A DNA stretch of 64,000 bases, taken from the NCBI RefSeq assembly GCF_902459505.1, contig NC_047093.1:78190308-78254307 (forward strand). Reading direction: 5' to 3'. Numbering within the stretch: the stretch's first letter is position 1; the number at the start of each line of letters is the position of its first letter. Below are positions 1-10,383 of the stretch, piece by piece. The stretch is from Geotrypetes seraphini (lineage: Eukaryota > Chordata > Amphibia > Gymnophiona > Dermophiidae). A model generated the notes under the pieces. It was not told where the DNA came from and searched no databases. It worked only from the letters and a program-made list of their open reading frames with translations. The position numbers and the translations under genes are program-made.

Positions 1-60
1 TTGGGCAGACTGGATGGACCATTCGGGTCTTTATCTGCCGTCATCTACTATGTTACTATG
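1..60 (+). mobile_element. CR1-type LINE 3' end (CR1-C)
   Basis: The last ~60 bases of a CR1-type LINE. The sequence reads GGGCAGACTGGATGGACC, then TTTATCTGCCGTCATCTAC, and ends in short TACTATGT units. CR1 elements end in such short direct repeats instead of poly(A). The same tail appears in reverse at 35333-35790. The 5' part lies outside the window. Confidence 0.75.
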
Positions 61-177
61 GTCATTTTTTTATTCAGATGATGTTGATCCCAGGCTCTGG
101 TTTCTATTTATCTTCTGTTAACTCATTCACCAGGGTCTCCTGCCCATTTGATGTTTTCTTCTTTCTGCACTCTAAAG

Positions 178-432
178 TTGAAAAGGGATAGATTCTGTAC
201 GAATGTAAGGAAGTTCTTCTTCACCCAGAGAGTGGTAGAAAACTGGAACGCTCTTCCGGAGTCTGTTATAGGGGATTCAAGACAAAGTTGAACAAGTTCC
301 TGCTAAACTGGAACGTACGCAGGTGAGGCTGGACTCTTTTAGAGCACTTGTCTTTGACCTGGGGGCCCCTGCGTGAGCGGACTGCTGGGCACGATGGACC
401 ACTGGTCTGACCGAGCAGCGGCAATTCTTATG
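178..432 (+). mobile_element. CR1-type LINE 3' fragment (CR1-A type)
   Basis: A 5'-truncated CR1 copy. It holds the last codons of ORF2 (AGGAAGTTCTTCTTCACCC, then a region like FTQRVVDTWNALPE) and the subfamily 3' UTR with GGGCACGATGGACC and CAATTCTTATGTT. It matches the end of the full-length copy at 22530-27070 but is more diverged and lacks a continuous frame. Confidence 0.75.
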
Positions 433-1075
433 TTAATGCTCACCATCCATCTCTGTACCTTCCCTTCCATTGCCATATCCAACATTTCTGTTTCTTTCCC
501 ACTGCCTACCATCTCTCTCTGTTTTGTGCTCTGGGTCAAACCTCTTTATTCCCTTCCATGCAGCATCTCTTTCTTCCTCTCCCTACATTATCATGAGCAA
601 CATTTCTTTCTTTCCCCATGCAGCATCTCTCCCTAGCCTCCACCCTTTGTCCAACATTTCCCCCTCTCTTTTCTCCATGCATGTCTCCCTCTCCTCCATC
701 ATATGTAGGACTTCCTCCTCACCCCTTTCTACATCTGTTACATCTCTCCCTTCCTCTCATGTCCAACAATTCTTCCTCTCTACTCTGCTCTTTCCTCCCA
801 TGAGCAGCAGTTTTCCTCCCTCCTACCCCTGTGCAGCTTTTCATCCATCCGTCCCATCCACCTGTGCAGCAGCTTTCCTCCTTCCTATACCCCTGTGCAG
901 CACTGACCGACCGAACCCCTCCCCCCCCTTTCAGGTCTCCCAAAGCAACAGCAGCGGTGATGGTAACTGCCAGGAAAATGCAGCACTGCACAGAGGTAGC
1001 TTCTGTCCTGCCCCGCTAGGGCTTCCGTCTGCTGTGTCATCAAAATCTGTGCATTTTTATTGACTCCAACTTCAC
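433..1075. repeat. Pyrimidine-rich degenerate tandem tract with repeat-derived end
   Basis: About 500 bases are almost pure C/T on this strand, built of degenerate units with CATC, TTCC and CTCTCC. The last ~130 bases (GGTCTCCCAAAGCAACAGCAG onwards) resemble, in reverse, the start of the repeat at 8310-8750, so both are copies of one interspersed element with an internal purine/pyrimidine minisatellite. Long open frames here come from low complexity and are not genes. Confidence 0.55.
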
Positions 1076-1589
1076 CCAAAATTGCTTTCAACACCACAGC
1101 CCTACTTGTGAATATTGTTGGATTTTTTTTTCTATACTTTTTTTGTGGAATTTCCTCTAGATAAAGACATTTCTGATATTTGATTGCAGCTGTGATAGGT
1201 TTTGTTTGTTTACATGAACTGAAAATTTTTCATAACAGCTTTACCCTACCAAAAATGGCAACTAAGCTGCTTCTTGTTTTCAGTAAGTTAACAATTTGTA
1301 ACAACCCTATATAATTGGGGTAGTATTGCAGATTTGTGAACATTAACTATTGTATGATGCCTAACAATTTCTCATTTATTTTTTTTCTCCATCAATACTT
1401 TCACAATTTTTAATTTATTTATACTTAGAAAAATTGTACAGGTGTAAAAAAATTACAACAAATAATTCTAATGAATGTAGTGATCACTTCTGTGTAATAA
1501 TTATTTCATAGTAATTGGCATATGAGTTGATTATGATAGGTAATTGACTATAATTGTAAAGCAGGGTATAACTTCTATCAGTCTCCTTT
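1076..1589. other. Unassigned AT-rich DNA
   Basis: AT-rich sequence with short A and T runs. I see no coding potential, terminal repeats or recognised element. Confidence 0.5.
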
Positions 1590-2030
1590 GATAATAAGAG
1601 GTAGAAAGAAAGATTAAGTTCTTACCTTGATGATCTTCTTTCTTGTAAATGTGTCTGCTAATCCTGAACCCGCAAGTTGCTTGCAGAATGATATTTCATC
1701 TTTACCTCCTTCCCAGAAGGCTTGCTCCTGCCCCCTCAGTTTGTACAAAAGCAATCAAGAGCCACTGTAAAGGAAGACATCACCGGAAGAAAGGCAACAC
1801 GGAGAACTCACCAACACTATACTTTTGTTCTGCTCCGAGGATCCAAAAGTGGCATCCTTCTTAGCTGCTCTATAAATCTCCAGGGGGGAAAGAGTACATT
1901 CCCCTCTGGTGGAATGTGCCTTCAATGCATAGGTCCTAACAAGAGGAAACCTCTGGGCACTGATCCTCAAATGCATAACCCTAGCATTCAGGACTACTAG
2001 ACACATTGCACTAGAAAGGGCCTTGCTCAT
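1590..2030 (-). mobile_element. Possible DIRS-like fossil, 3' recombinase region
   Basis: Read on the minus strand this holds a short coding-like stretch with YALKAHSTRGE, resembling the HxxR region of DIRS-type tyrosine recombinases, then a sequence with AAGGTAAGAACTTAATC of the kind found after the recombinase in amphibian DIRS elements. It is short and decayed. DIRS elements are tyrosine-recombinase retrotransposons. The assignment rests on memory of family patterns. Confidence 0.4.
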
Positions 2031-2504
2031 GTATTAAATAGGCTTATCAGTAATGGTGACAATACAAGAGGGAGTAAGTGTGCTTGGATGTTCACTTATC
2101 TAGACTGATATGTTGGAATTTAGAGCCTATCACTAGGGTGCCATTTTGCGGATGCGCTGGACTTGGCTGGAGCAACTGGGCATCACTCGTACCCAAAGAC
2201 CTCCTGGACCACCCATGTTTAAGATGGCAGGCCCTTTAGGAGGTCCAAGTCCCTATGGGGGGAGTTTGGTACCTTGGGGGAGGGGGGACAGTAAGCCAGG
2301 GAGGTTCTGCTCTGCTGACCTGGGAGCATTGGGCTCTGGAATAACACTACTTGCAAAGCAGAATCACAAGCAGTGTTGGGGGGGGGGGGGTTTACCATGG
2401 GGTTTAGAAACGTTTAGGACTAAGATATTGCAGATTCCTGAATCCTGTGATATCTCAAGTGCAGTAAAGGTGATCTTTTATCACACCTTGATGGTGTCAT
2501 CCCC
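2031..2504. other. Unassigned; G-rich tracts
   Basis: Contains G-rich stretches around 2257-2292 and a run of about ten G at 2377-2390. The open frame across 2146-2511 has no recognisable domain. No terminal repeats seen. Confidence 0.4.
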
Positions 2505-2720
2505 CACTTAACAGTAAAACTGTTAAATATATATATCATCATATTCAGTGGTTCCCATCAGCAAAAATATACAACAGGGTATTTTTATTCTAGTTAGTAT
2601 TTACAACCTTTCATAATATGCATTTAAAATATTCTTGTTTCCTCCCACCCCAAACCAAAGACAAGGTTCACACACTAAACAATCCCTAATTTATAAAATT
2701 ATTTTTCTGTGTAGGCACAC
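2505..2720. repeat. R1 interspersed repeat, copy 1
   Basis: Shares order and sequence with 28787-29036 and 32190-32645: a GTAAAACTGTTAA block, CAGCAAAAATATAC, then CAAAGACAAGGTTCACACAC. This copy is the most diverged. Read on the minus strand the family looks like an AT-rich 3' UTR, so these could be 3' fragments of an unrecognised retroelement or retrocopies. Confidence 0.6.
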
Positions 2721-3115
2721 TACTCTTTAGAAAATAGGCACACCTCATTGGTTTTGGGGGGTTTATTTTAATAAGCATTTTCAAATCTAAACAAGCAATG
2801 AAATAAGCTTGTACAGAAAAGATGGGGCAAAAAACAAGGAAATTTAAACTTCCATATAAGTTAAACAAAATTTATATCAGGTCAATGTATAACATATAAA
2901 TCCTATATATTGTATTAACAACATTACTAATTTAAGTCCAGCTCAAGTCCACAAAAAAGGAGGATCTGATGCCATTCTTAAGAGGAAACTGTTAAACTAG
3001 AAGTAGAATAATTAGTGCTCCTTAGAAAGCTGACCGATGAACCATATTTAACAGATTGACAGATCATAATATATTTGCAAGGGAATTTAATTTGTGTATA
3101 TTTATGAATGTGTTG
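2721..3115. other. AT-rich continuation, unassigned
   Basis: The first ~50 bases after R1 (AGGCACACTACTCTTTAG) continue the R1 family, because the same words flank the insertion at 32646-33684. The rest is AT-rich with no recognised feature. Confidence 0.4.
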
Positions 3116-3166
3116 ATGTACTTCCTCTTTTAAAAGGCGGATTATAAATAAACCAAACTAAAGTAA
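3116..3166 (+). mobile_element. L2-like LINE or SINE 3' tail
   Basis: AAAAGGCGGATTATAAATAA is the terminal motif shared by L2-like LINEs and the local SINEs. Only the tail is present. Confidence 0.4.
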
Positions 3167-3171
3167 TACTC

Positions 3172-3292
3172 CTATTTGAGATACCCCTAGGTGACAGGCA
3201 TGCAAAATCTACCTCGTGCATATTCATTACGGATATCTTCCAAACCCAATTGGCTGTGGGGTCCCCCCAGGACAGGTTTAAGAACCAATAAG
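3172..3292. mobile_element. Right half of palindromic hAT miniature element
   Basis: GCATGCAAAATCTACC, GTGCATATTCATTA, GGATATC and CCAATTGGC follow the order of the right arm of the palindromic element at 28381-28576. The left arm is absent. Confidence 0.6.
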
Positions 3293-4154
3293 CTAATGTA
3301 TTGAATTTCCTGTGTGTACTTACTCCAGGGATTATATTAAATCTGGTCATATTATGGTCACTTATCAAGTGGCCCCAACACCATTACCTCCTGCATCAAA
3401 TCTTGTGCTCCACTAAGGGACTAGGTCTAGAATTTTTTCCCCTTTTGTGGGGTCTTAAACCAGCTGCTCCATAAAGCAGTCTTTGATTTTATCCAGGAGT
3501 TTTACCTCTCTAGCATTCCCTGATGTTACATTTACCCAGTCAATATTGGGGTAATTGAAATTAAAAAAAAAAAACCACCATAGTTCCTTGATTCTAAGAT
3601 GTACCATTTTTTTTTACTGGTTTTAACATCTGTGGAAAAGTAGGTATAGCTTACATTCCATGGCGTCTTAGAATCAAGGTCCAGAATTTCATATCATGTG
3701 AACTAATTCCTTATTCTCTCCACTATCATCCACCTAGCCACCAAGGGTCTTGGGGACCTGTGGGCTCAGGCATCCTCCAGAGCTGGTACAAATACCATAT
3801 GTGGTCATACATTTCACCGAACGGACATTTGGCCAACCTTCTGTAAAATATCCGTCAATCAAAATGCCCATCGGACAAATGTCCGGCCACAAGATCTACC
3901 AAAACTGGATGCTCTCCTCTGCAGCAACTGGGGAGGCTCTGAATCAAGTCAGTACTTACCCTGAGTCTGCAGTGCACAATGGCACAAGAGAAAAGGATCA
4001 GGTGAAACTGAAGCCTTGCATGCAAGGCAAGGAAGCCCAGCAAGCTCCATCCACTTGCACTAAGTGAGGAAGTAGAGCAGAAGACTCAAAGCAGGGGCTT
4101 CCCTGAGTCAGGAGAAATGATAATGAATTCTGCTAAAAAAAATAATTTGTAAAA
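3293..4154. other. Unassigned stretch with one small inverted repeat
   Basis: Inverted repeats CCTTGATTCTAAGATG (from 3583) and GCGTCTTAGAATCAAGG (ending near 3682) bound a ~100-base palindromic unit, probably a small miniature transposon. Nothing recognised in the rest. Confidence 0.4.
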
Positions 4155-4243
4155 GAATGATCTTTGACCTAAGGGCCGCTGCAGGAGCAGACTGCTGGGC
4201 ATGATGGACCACTGGTCTGACTCAGCAGCAGCAATTCTTATGT
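4155..4243 (+). mobile_element. CR1-A 3' end fragment
   Basis: TCTTTGACCTAAGGGCC, then GGGCATGATGGACCACTGG and CAATTCTTATGTT match the CR1-A 3' terminus. Confidence 0.7.
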
Positions 4244-5067
4244 TCACCCTTTGAAAGTTGACAGTCAAATAAGAGCATGGGGGAAGTTTGGCAGGAAGTG
4301 CCCTTTTCTCGTGACTTAGCCAATTATAGGAGAGCAAGAATGAAGGTGAGACAGTGGGCTACAAGATCATGCAAGGCAACATAAGGAAGTAGTTTTGGCA
4401 ATGGAGTGCTTTGATTAGTAGGGCTTTGGCATTTCCACCAGCAAAGGTATGATATCCAATTTGGGGAGGAGCGGGAGAGGAAATGTGGGATGCGCTCCCT
4501 CCTCAGATGGATTGCTGCCTTTAATTGTGTGATTAATTGAAAACTATATTCCTATATAAAGGTATTGTCAGTAATCTGACTACTCAGTAGCACTTGAGGA
4601 CCAGATGGTAACACTTGTTTTACACACACCATGAAACTGACTGGTTTGTATCTAAGCAACATTGTCAAATGTATCCATCCCTAGAGTATCATTTCTCTTA
4701 TGCTAGAAGACCCTCACCTTTGCTTTAAAGCAGTTCTAATGCTCCATCTACCTATCTACAATGACATTTCCTGTAATCATTTTGGAAAAGGCTGCATTAT
4801 TGCATCTGTAACAGATCAGAGTTCAGAGCTTGAGTAGTAATAATTACAAAAGTTACACTTCAATATACAGCATTATACAAAAGAGCATGTTAAAAGCCAA
4901 TAAAGCTCAGTTTTGTGCTAAAGCATAGTTTTCATTCTAAAAAGTAACCAAGATAAGACTAATGGGAACGATAATGAATTCTGTTAAAAAAATAATTTGT
5001 AATACAAAAGTCCAAACCTCATCCTTTTCAGAAGCAGTCACATATATAATACATGCATACTTTCACA
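4244..5067. other. Unassigned intergenic DNA
   Basis: No coding potential, inverted termini or recognised repeat found in these ~820 bases. Confidence 0.4.
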
Positions 5068-5075
5068 GTCTAGAT

Positions 5076-5248
5076 CAGAGGTCTCCAAAGTCCCTCCTCG
5101 AGGGCCGAATCCAGTCAGGTTTTCGGGATTTCCCCAATGAATATGCATTGAAAGCAGTACATGCATATAGATCTCAAGCATATTCATTGGGGAAATCCCG
5201 AAAACCTGACTGGATTCGGCCCTCGAGGAAGGACTTTGGAGACCCCTG
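5076..5248. mobile_element. Palindromic hAT miniature element
   Basis: A 173-base near-perfect hairpin. It starts CAGAGGTCTCCAAAGTCC and ends in the reverse complement, GACTTTGGAGACCCCTG. The flanks GTCTAGAT (5068-5075) and GTCTATAT (5249-5256) form an 8-bp target duplication with one mismatch. CAG..CTG ends with 8-bp duplications are typical of hAT transposons. No coding capacity. Confidence 0.85.
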
Positions 5249-5316
5249 GTCTATATGCTAGAATCAGCCCTATAGCTAGTGATTGTCTTATAATACTAGT
5301 ATTCTATTGTATAAAG

Positions 5317-5654
5317 CAGTGTATCGCAAATTGTGTGCTGTGAGAAACACAGGCGCCGGCTGCCTGCCTAGAGGACGTGTCTCTCAAGGTAAGACATGTT
5401 CTGTAGGCAGGAGGCTGACACCGGCACATGTGCTCCTCACTGGAGTCTCTCATTCTCCACGTGCCTCTCCTCTTGCAGCACCCCCCAACTGGCAGCTCAG
5501 GACCCCATCTGGAGGGCCCACGTGTGGACGTTGACATGATAATGTCACGCATATATGTGACATCATCATGTCAACATCTGCATATTTCTGTATGCCCTCC
5601 AGCCATGGCACAGGGTTTAGTGTGTCACAGCTTCCAGAAGTTTGCAAGACCCTG
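5317..5654. mobile_element. hAT miniature element with internal hairpin
   Basis: Starts CAGTGTATCGCAAATTG and ends TTTGCAAGACCCTG, inverted relative to each other. Perfect 8-bp duplications GTATAAAG lie at 5309-5316 and 5655-5662. The middle (about 5510-5600) is a strong hairpin with TTGACATGATAATGTCAC, related to the palindrome at 13650-13770. Confidence 0.85.
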
Positions 5655-5662
5655 GTATAAAG

Positions 5663-6039
5663 AAAAGCAATTGCCTACCTTTCTTTATAGAATAGGCTCC
5701 AAATAGGTACATTCTTGGCACCTTAAAAACACAAGCACCCCCCCCTAGACAACCATAAGCTGCCTATTTGACCAAAAAAAAACCAAAAAACATCAGTCAT
5801 TCTGATTCCAGCAGAGAGAGGAGGAAGGGAGTCAACTGACTGTCCCTCCTCTCTCTACCTGAGGATTCTCAGCTGAACTGAGGCCCCACCTCCTGGGCCT
5901 GATTAAGCAGCCCTTTAAAGGGCTGCGTGTCAGGCGGGCCCTTTGTGCAGATCAAGAAGGACCAAGCTAAAACCTCTGCCCATCTTCACCCATAAGTAAA
6001 AACAGTCGACAAAGCAATGTATCAGAGGAAATTGCTTTT
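5663..6039. other. Unassigned, contains a perfect 20-base palindrome
   Basis: GCAGCCCTTTAAAGGGCTGC near 5909-5928 is a perfect palindrome. The surrounding GC-rich sequence looks repeat-derived but I cannot name it. Confidence 0.4.
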
Positions 6040-6265
6040 CGAATTCACCTTCGAGTTTCAAGGCCCCAAAATTTGGAACTGCCTCCCAACCTGTAACGTC
6101 AGACCGCCTCCTATATTCAGTTTAGGAAGGTGCTAAAAACGCATCTGTTTTCATTATGGTCTTGCTATGATTCATAATGTCTATGTTGCTAACCTTATTA
6201 ATCTTATGTAAGCCGCAGTGATTCCCAGTTGGCATTTGCTGGGTATAACAAACAATGTGGTATGG
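6040..6265 (+). mobile_element. L2-like LINE 3' fragment
   Basis: Decayed end of an L2-like reverse transcriptase ORF: TTTGGAACTGCCTCCC corresponds to the family's W-N-x-L-P motif and AAAAACGCATCTGTTTTC to the following LKT-LF-type motif. It is followed by a 3' UTR ending near GTAAGCCGC and GGGTATAACAAA. Confidence 0.6.
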
Positions 6266-6689
6266 GCATGGTATTTCCTGCCCCATTGTTGTTAGATGCC
6301 ATCGACTCGAGTTTGAGTCCTAGTGACTTGATAAGTTAACGATCCAAAATGAAGTTAGTCAAGTGCAAACATGCTAACCCTTAACTATCAGCACTAGTTT
6401 TTCAGGAATGTGAAATAATTTGAAATAAAATATGGTATTTTAATAAATTGCTAGCACTGTTCTGAGGATTGCTCCTGCCACATAAAAAACATTTCAAGGT
6501 TGTTAAATTTACAACACAGTCTATATCCACCCATATTTTAATCAATATCCTAATTTTCTGGCAGCAGGGCTATGTTAGTGTCAAAATAGATGGAGATCTC
6601 TCTCCTCTTCCTATAATATTGCAAGCATCTGCTCCCTTCCTCTCTTTTTCACCTGGTTTGAAGTAATTTAAGTCACTACCATGTTATGT
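6266..6689. other. Unassigned AT-rich DNA
   Basis: No supported feature; the short frame across 6469-6666 has no domain. Confidence 0.4.
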
Positions 6690-7098
6690 TTTTATGGTTC
6701 ATTCATCACCAATTTACAGCACCATCCCTTTGGAATTTTATTCCTAATTATCTTCGTGAAGAATTATCTCTGCTTCATTTTAAAACAAAGCTGAAAACAT
6801 TTCTGTTCCAAGATGCATTCAATACCTAATTGCCCTTATAAGGGCTAAACGCATGCCGACAGTAGAAGGCATCATCCTTCCCTTCTCTGTTGTTTTTTCC
6901 TTAATTGTTCTCTTTTCTCAAAATATTGTAGTTCCTACCCCTTTTTCCATTTGTTCCCGTTCATCTTTGTCTGAGTATGTCACGTAGATTTTAATTGTCA
7001 AATGCAAACCTTACTTTTGTTGGAAACTGTATTTTTATTCTACACCACTCAGAAGGCTGATTGAGCGGTATAAAAAAATTTTAAATAAACTTGAAACT
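6690..7098 (+). mobile_element. L2-like LINE 3' fragment
   Basis: TTTGGAATTTTATTCC, then AAACAAAGCTGAAAACATTT and CTGTTCCAAGATGC match the last codons of L2-like reverse transcriptases. The 3' tail is GAGCGGTATAAAAAAATT and AATAAACTTGAAACTT, the ending shared with local SINEs. Confidence 0.65.
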
Positions 7099-7104
7099 TA
7101 GCTA

Positions 7105-7330
7105 TTTACCACTCTAATTAGGTGTGTTTGAACTCTGTGTTTAGTCATTAACCTTCTGTTATCTGATCCAAAGACAAGAACATTGAGGACTTCTCTAAGG
7201 TTCTTTTTACAGTAGTGAAAGATTATTGGGCTGCCCATGTCCTGTACATTTAACAAGCAATTGCAATAACTTTAGTCCTCTGTTTTATTAGCACTTCTAC
7301 ATGTAAATTGCTATTTTTTAAATTCTGTTA
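7105..7330. repeat. R2 interspersed repeat, copy 1
   Basis: Homologous in order to 43245-43560: TCTAATTAGGTGTGTTTGAA, CATTAACCTTCTG, TTTTTACAGTAGTG, then CTTTAGTCCTCTGTTTTA. No coding, terminal repeats not resolved. Family unknown to me. Confidence 0.65.
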
Positions 7331-7509
7331 AAGCAAACAATTTGTAAAAGTTATGTTGTATTCATTTGAGTCAAACAGCTGCTTTTTACATTAGGGAAAA
7401 AAACCATGGTTTTCTTTGCAAGTAAACCTTTTTGATGCTACTGATGGATGATGAGCCTGTCGGAAATTCCTCACCTTCAGCTTTGTATCAGGCCAACAAT
7501 TATCAAGTC

Positions 7510-7932
7510 TTAAAAGTTTTCATTCCGTGTCAGCATGCGAGGAACCCAACTTGCGCCAACCTTTCGATATCCAAGAATATTAATAATGTAGCGCACGCGT
7601 TCCTGTGAAATGCCAAGTTTATCAGCGATTTCCCTTTGCGTGATCCTTCGATTGTCCTTTACGAGTTGATCAACCTTTCTCGTGTGGGACTCATCTGTTG
7701 CCGTCACAGGTCGTCCGCTTCGTTTTTGATCACACAAATCAGCCCCTCCTGGTCCACATTCTCTACATTTTTTGGCCCAACGACGCACAGTGCTCACATC
7801 AACACAGTCAATACCATAAACAGCCTGCATGCGGCGGTGAATTTCAATTGGAGGGACTCCTTCAACAGTCAGAAATTCTATCACAGCACGTTGTTTAAAT
7901 CGCACTGATGAGTGCTCACTGCACACTTCCAT
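7510..7932 (-). pseudogene. Mariner transposase, N-terminal fragment
   Basis: A 140-residue frame with the two N-terminal helix-turn-helix regions of a mariner transposase. The first includes RFKQRAVIEFL, VPPIEIHRRM and VSTVRRWAKK; then comes the GRPVTATDE linker; the second includes RITQREIADKLGIS and RVRYIINILGYRKV. These domains bind the inverted repeats in intact transposases. The frame ends near LTRNENF, so the catalytic DDD/DDE domain is missing; a full protein is about 340 residues. The likely 5' UTR continues to about 8060. A related decayed copy forms the foldback element at 52248-53050. It cannot encode an active transposase. Confidence 0.85.
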
Positions 7933-8309
7933 TTCAAAAACGAAGTGAACACATAGCCTTCAAAACCTGTCACTTGTGGCTCTTGAAGGGCTGCAGCTTT
8001 GAGTGACTTCTTACAGCTGTCCTGCATTAAAACAAACAGAACAAAGGATGTAGGTCCCCACACCGGAATGATAGGAAAAGAAATACGCTGGGCAACATAA
8101 GCGAAAATTAAGAGGTAAGGAAAGATGTAATTATAGCTGACCCAACCTTAGCTTTATTTGCCCACCTACCCTGCACACAGCCCACCCAACAGCAGCACTC
8201 ATTACCTGCACTCCTGCCAAATCCAGATTTATACTAAATATTGGACCTGGTGAACAACATCCATCTACCAACTCTCTGTTTGAAATAGGAACATTTTGCT
8301 ATGGCTTGC

Positions 8310-8750
8310 TGGTGCAGAGTAGTGCTGTTTGATTTGCGATTCAAATTGATTTGATTCGTTGTCCAAAAAAAAATAAAAATCAGAGACTCACTGATTCAGC
8401 AGCAGCAGCAGTGGCCAGTCAGCAGAGGAAGAGCTCTGAATGGGCTGCTCGCAGGGCCTTCCCTCTACTGCATCACTGATGATGCGCCAGAGGGAAGCCC
8501 TGGCAGGGCAGGCTGCAATCAGCCTGTTTACAGTGTTGCCTCTTCAAGGCCAGCTACCACCACGCTGCTGCTGCTTTAGGAAGCCCAGAAGTATGTCACA
8601 TTTCACAGTTGAGGGATGGAAAGATGCTACACATGGGAGAGAGGTAGAATTGTTGGGGTGGAGGAGAGGAAAGGAGAAATGCAACAAAGTGGTAGAAAGG
8701 GGTGAGTGGGAGAAAAACAAAGACATGCTGTAAAAAGTGCTCAAAACTTC
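8310..8750. repeat. Repeat with purine-rich tract, related to 433-1075
   Basis: Begins GTGCTGTTTGATTTGCG, continues through GCTGCTGCTGCTTTAGG and into a purine-rich stretch of GGAGAG, GAAAGG and similar units. The block resembles the reverse complement of 433-1075. No gene supported. Confidence 0.5.
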
Positions 8751-9148
8751 ACAAAGATTACAAATAATAATCCAAACATATTCTTCCAAATCTGTATAAA
8801 ACTAGAATTATGGCTCACAGGCAGGTACCTGAGTACTTCAACCGACACTCCCAAAGTTGGAAAAATTCCCCGGGAATCGGCATCAGACTGAGGCTACAAA
8901 AAGACAGCCCAGCCGACGTCATAAACCACGGCTTGCATTAAGCAGACATGCCTTCCCCTTCGTGAGAAATATAAGATGCCAATTCCTGGGGCGTTTTTCC
9001 AACTTTGGGAGTGTCGATTAAAGTACTCAGGTCAGCCATAATTCTAGTTTTATACAGAAGAAAATACATTTGGAAGAAAATGGATTATCATTTGTTTTCT
9101 TTGTGAAGTTTTGAGCATTTTTTACAGCACATCTTTGTTTTTCACAGG
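8711..9148. repeat. Inverted repeat at the 5' side of the Penelope-like element
   Basis: Arms 8711-8868 and 8993-9148 are inverted copies: AAACTTCACAAAGA in the left arm faces TCTTTGTGAAGTTT in the right, and CACTCCCAAAGTTGG faces CCAACTTTGGGAGTG. Loop ~124 bases. Penelope-like elements often carry partial or inverted terminal copies (pLTRs), so this probably belongs to the element that follows. Confidence 0.6.
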
Positions 9149-9196
9149 CACTGCACTTAAGCATATGAACACACTTTAAAAAGCTCTCCAGTTCGG

Positions 9197-9237
9197 CTTC
9201 CTGATGTAGCCATAGCAAAACACAAACTGTGTTGAAG
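9197..9237 (+). ncRNA. Hammerhead-ribozyme-like motif upstream of PLE
   Basis: Stem I CTTC (9197-9200) with GAAG (9234-9237). Core CTGATGT (consensus CTGANGA, last base changed). Short weak stem II GC..GC. AAAA in place of GAAA. Stem III ACAC (9220-9223) with GTGT (9229-9232), 5-base loop. Predicted cleavage after 9233. Hammerheads are known in the terminal regions of Penelope-like elements. The two core changes make activity unlikely. Confidence 0.55.
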
Positions 9238-9392
9238 GCGAGGAACATCTCTTCAGATAAGTGGTCTACTCTAATACTCTTGTAGAGCCATATTGTTACT
9301 ATATAGTGGAAGCAAGAATGCTCCATTGAAATGTGTTATGATTACAATCTGGCTTTAATACAGGCTTTAATACAGGAATTTATTAGGACATT

Positions 9393-9926
9393 ATGGCTTC
9401 TGAGGAAGATATCGAATTTATGGGGTACTCGGATGAGCAATTTAAATCTATCTTTTCCAGACCCGCACTCCTTGATGACGGGGAACTGTCCTCCAGTGAG
9501 ACCTCATGGACAGAGTGGGAAACCATTAGCAAACGCTTGATCCGAGCCGAGCTACACAGCAGCACCCTCGTCCAATACCTTAAGAAATCTATGATCCCTC
9601 GGGGTCTGAGGATTGTGAAAGAGCCCAAAGTCATGTCTTCAAACAAATCATTTCTGGATAAATGGACAGCGATTCTCAATCGGTGTTCCAGGGACCTCAT
9701 GATTTTGTTGATAGAAAGTACTAACGAGATTGAACATGATCTTAAGGTTAAAATTGTAGAGATCCAACAGGAACTCCAGGATAAACATCCAACTGAGGAG
9801 TATGATAGGAAAAGGAAAGAGTTGGAAGAAACTTTAAATAAAGCTAGGGATTTCATCAAATTGACAAAAATAAAGAAACTAAAAAGAGACGAATGTGACT
9901 ATCAGATGGGGAGGGTATATACTTAG
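9393..9926 (+). pseudogene. PLE upstream ORF, coiled-coil protein fragment
   Basis: 177 residues starting MASEEDIEFMGYSDE. The N-terminal half is acidic and serine-rich; the C-terminal half (about residues 110-165) is strongly charged and helical with heptad-like EIQQELQD and KELEETLNKA, suggesting a coiled coil, and ends in a basic KIKKLKRDE stretch. It lies directly upstream of the reverse transcriptase on the same strand, so I treat it as the N-terminal or separate upstream product of the Penelope-like element. No enzymatic motif is visible. Further codons (9939-10133) continue the region. Confidence 0.55.
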
Positions 9927-10383
9927 AATAAGAAACTTATGACACCTATAGCCACTAAGCGACGGGTTGCGTTCAATGCCACTTCTGAGGAATTTGAAGC
10001 CACCAGTGGAGAATCCATGGATAGTTCTCGCCCCAAACCATCGGGGGAGACACATCAGAGTTCAAAAAACTTGCGCTCCAAGACCAGGGGCCGGGGCTCG
10101 AACAAGATGATAACCTCGCAGAAACCCAAATGACGTCTCTAGTAGTTAATATATCTTCTTCCACTCTTACTCCTACACAACAGCAAGTTTTACAATTAGG
10201 ACTGGGATTTGTTGTGCAAGAGAAGCCGGATTTCTTTAAATTGAAAATAGCTTTTCACAAATTCATTAGAAATATTCAAGTCAAAGTTTTTTTTCCAGAG
10301 GAATGAAGTTGAGGAAGATGACCATAGGGAGGCTGATGCCTCCATTTGTAGAGTAAAATCGACATAGACCCCTCCCCCCCCCT

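Noticed and set aside
470-1063. 197-codon open frame
   Set aside because: It lies in a pyrimidine-rich low-complexity tract, composed of S, P, L and F; no domain.
5907-5930. Perfect palindrome as an operator or origin
   Set aside because: Lies in repeat-like DNA, no supporting context.
7440-7480. Hammerhead-like words GATGATGAG and CGGAAA
   Set aside because: No matching stems I and III; part of the DNA flanking a mariner remnant.
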